Assembly: GCA_900768815.1 (NCBI GenBank)
Contig: CAAGEE010000010.1
Coordinates: 1 to 64,000 of the forward strand
Reading direction: 5' to 3'
DNA: 64,000 nt
Source: Bacilli bacterium
GTDB taxonomy: Bacteria; Bacillota_I; Bacilli_A; RF39; UBA660
Positions 62,199-64,000 of this stretch are shown one piece after another. Each line of letters begins with the position of its first letter. Position 1 is the first letter of the stretch. The notes under the pieces were generated by a model, which was given only the letters and a program-made list of their open reading frames with translations, did no database searches and had not been told where the DNA came from. The position numbers and the translations under genes were made by a program.

Positions 62199-64000
62199 TT
62201 AAATTGTAATATTACTAGGAATTGGTCTAATCTCTGCAACTCCACCAATATTATTCATTAACGTAGGACTCTCATTATACCAAACAGAATTAATATCAAC
62301 ATTATTACTCATTGGTCTAGGATTAGGTAAATCTATATACATAGAAATCGGTACCTTAAATGCATTACCAAAAGCAATACAGTTACCTGGTTTTAAGTTC
62401 TTTAATTGTTGTACAATTTCCATTGAAATATTAGGCACCATATTCTTAATATATTCCAAATCTTTAGGATGTAATGTTCTCAAAATAACAAAATTAGTAC
62501 ATTGAGAAATACAAGTGTCTGAAAGTTCACTAGGTCTTTGTGTAATTAACCCTAAAAATATTCCATACTTACGTCCCTCTTTAGTAATTCGTTCAAATAT
62601 ATTATATCCAAGTAAATCAACATCTTTATCTTTAATAACATATCTATGAGCTTCTTCAATAATAATATGAAAAGCTCTACTACCTCTAGGAATAGTATTA
62701 CTTGCTATCTCAAATAGCATTCTAGAAACTATCTTTGTAATTACTTTAGCCATTCTATCATCAACATAGTTAATATTAAAGTTAACTATCTGACACTTAG
62801 CTCCATTATTACCAATCAATAAACTCTCAACAAATTGTTCCTTAGTAATATATCTAGGATAAGAGAAAAACTCTTTATATTCTCCATTAACTAATGTATG
62901 CAATCTAACACTTAATATATTAGCATAATCAAATACTTTACTGCTCTTTAAAATACCTTCATTTATAAGAGCAAAATCCATAGCCATTTCCAAATCAGCA
63001 AGTGAATAAAATGGATTTAAGTCAGCTACTTGAACTTCTTCTTCCTCATCAACTATATACCCTCTAATAAATTCAACTACTAACTCCATCTCTAGCATCT
63101 TACCAGTCTTATCTACAAATAAACATTGCTTTAAAGTACGAACATATCCTGGTTGTATTATTTGACTTTCTAGATTCAACTCTGCTGTATTATACTTTGT
63201 AAGTATAGCTGTAACTTGGTCTCTTATTTTAGTAGAGTCATTACCAGAAAGTAATATATCTTGAATAGCTCTCGCTATAATATCATTCTTTTTCTTTATA
63301 ACAGCATCACTCTGACCTGTTAATATTGGTACTAAGTTTAAAGTCTTTTCAATAATAGGTAATTGTGTAGGCGTATCAGCATCAAGTAATAAAGCTAAAT
63401 CATCTACATCAAGTAACCATACTGGAATACGTAATATCTCATCAGTAGCTGACTTAACATTAGTTGTATAATATTTATAATTAAACTCTGGATTAATAGC
63501 GTGTAGTCCAGAAAAAGCAGTATTATACTCCCCAAAAGCATCAAAGAAAAAGAAATTAGCATTTCGAGGTACACGTCCATTACCAACCATTAACTTCTGT
63601 AAAATAGAAGCAACTGTACAACTCTTACCAGATCCAGAATTACCAAGTACTGAAAAATGATTACTAAAAAAGTCATTTAAATCAACATTTATTCTATATC
63701 CATCATAAACATTACTAGTACCAAAATTAGTTTGACCAGCAACTATATTTTGACTTCCTAACATAAGTTCCAATTCTTCTAAAGTAACAAGTCTAATACT
63801 AGATTTAAAAGAAGGTCTCTTAGTAGCACCAGGAATAAAACTATTTTCACCAAGTTCACCAACTATAACGGCAGTCATCTCAGTTTGTGAAACATTAACT
63901 ATCTCCGCAACAATTTTCTTAGTTTCATCTTCAAAAACAACATGTAATCCAACTAAATTAGGTTGCTTATTTATATCAATAGCTAGTTTAATTAATACAC
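62199..64000 (-). CDS. HerA/DUF87-type ATPase, 5' end cut by the window
   Basis: The frame stays open to 64000, giving at least 600 residues; NLVGLHVVFEDETKKIVAEI upstream of an internal ATG at 63878 belongs to the beta-barrel at the start of HerA-like proteins. GNSGSGKSCTVASIL is Walker A, HIIIEEAHRYV Walker B, and ITQRPSELSDTCISQCTNFVILR a sensor/Arg-finger region. HerA-type hexamers translocate DNA with a NurA nuclease or act in defence; no NurA is visible in the window. Confidence 0.88.
   Translation of the reverse strand, partial: VLIKLAIDINKQPNLVGLHVVFEDETKKIVAEIVNVSQTEMTAVIVGELGENSFIPGATKRPSFKSSIRLVTLEELELMLGSQNIVAGQTNFGTSNVYDGYRINVDLNDFFSNHFSVLGNSGSGKSCTVASILQKLMVGNGRVPRNANFFFFDAFGEYNTAFSGLHAINPEFNYKYYTTNVKSATDEILRIPVWLLDVDDLALLLDADTPTQLPIIEKTLNLVPILTGQSDAVIKKKNDIIARAIQDILLSGNDSTKIRDQVTAILTKYNTAELNLESQIIQPGYVRTLKQCLFVDKTGKMLEMELVVEFIRGYIVDEEEEVQVADLNPFYSLADLEMAMDFALINEGILKSSKVFDYANILSVRLHTLVNGEYKEFFSYPRYITKEQFVESLLIGNNGAKCQIVNFNINYVDDRMAKVITKIVSRMLFEIASNTIPRGSRAFHIIIEEAHRYVIKDKDVDLLGYNIFERITKEGRKYGIFLGLITQRPSELSDTCISQCTNFVILRTLHPKDLEYIKNMVPNISMEIVQQLKNLKPGNCIAFGNAFKVPISMYIDLPNPRPMSNNVDINSVWYNESPTLMNNIGGVAEIRPIPSNITI

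Noticed and set aside
63404..63586. Minus-strand frame of 60 codons inside the HerA-like gene
   Set aside because: Out-of-frame shadow of a strongly conserved ATPase.

Overview
The window is AT-rich DNA from a low-GC Gram-positive bacterium (Bacillota), probably an uncultivated gut lineage. TGA is used as a stop (for example at the end of yqzL), so the genetic code is the standard bacterial one. It comes from an endospore former: sspI, yqfC/yqfD, spoIIIAH, a gerE-like regulator, a GerMN protein and sigma-E/sigma-G-like promoters are present. Nearly everything is on the minus strand; only a partial XRE regulator (1-171) and sspI (24578-24805) are on plus. I cannot name the species.

Layout. 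1-5.7 kb: a Bce-type antimicrobial-peptide sensing and detoxification module (bceRS, bceAB) with a monofunctional peptidoglycan glycosyltransferase; bceA and the glycosyltransferase share an almost identical upstream block containing a TTACA-N4-TGTAA palindrome. 5.86-6.17 kb: decayed HD-hydrolase pseudogene. 6.3-18.8 kb: M18 aminopeptidase, surface/peptidase-like proteins and a tightly packed run of small accessory enzymes (GNATs, HD, nucleoside phosphorylase, GrpB, Nudix, GT2, CYTH, ART-like, P-loop kinase, Tag, DHH). 18.9-34.4 kb: translation core (lepB, rplS, trmD, rimM, a TrmH-type methyltransferase, frr, tsf, rpsB, rplT, rpmI, infC, glyQS) with sspI, a five-fold repeat membrane protein and a transglutaminase/laccase-domain pair. 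34.4-41.1 kb: recO-yqzL-era-cdd-dgkA-ybeY-vanZ-like-yqfD-yqfC-yqeY-rpsU. 41.15-44.1 kb: a compact peptide-bacteriocin-like cassette (three overlapping small genes, an accessory protein and a C39-peptidase ABC transporter) followed by tRNA-Arg(UCU). 44.5-50.6 kb: five tandem paralogous pentapeptide-like repeat proteins. 50.6-52.5 kb: a sporulation mini-cluster (spoIIIAH, gerE-like, gerM-like) behind a sigma-E-like promoter. 52.5-59.4 kb: PLP lyase, SDR, thioredoxin-like protein, and an Ile T-box leader controlling a Ca2+/cation antiporter and ileS. 59.4-64 kb: kinase-like protein, HhH-GPD-like protein, divIVA, sepF and a HerA-type ATPase cut by the window end.

The best candidates for something new are the 41-44 kb peptide cassette, whose small genes are too short for ordinary ORF calling and one of which mimics the C-terminus of its neighbour, and the adjacent five-gene repeat-protein array. 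Secondary points are SAP/HeH-like tails on both S2 and L20, an AUC start for infC, and an antiporter under an isoleucine T-box.
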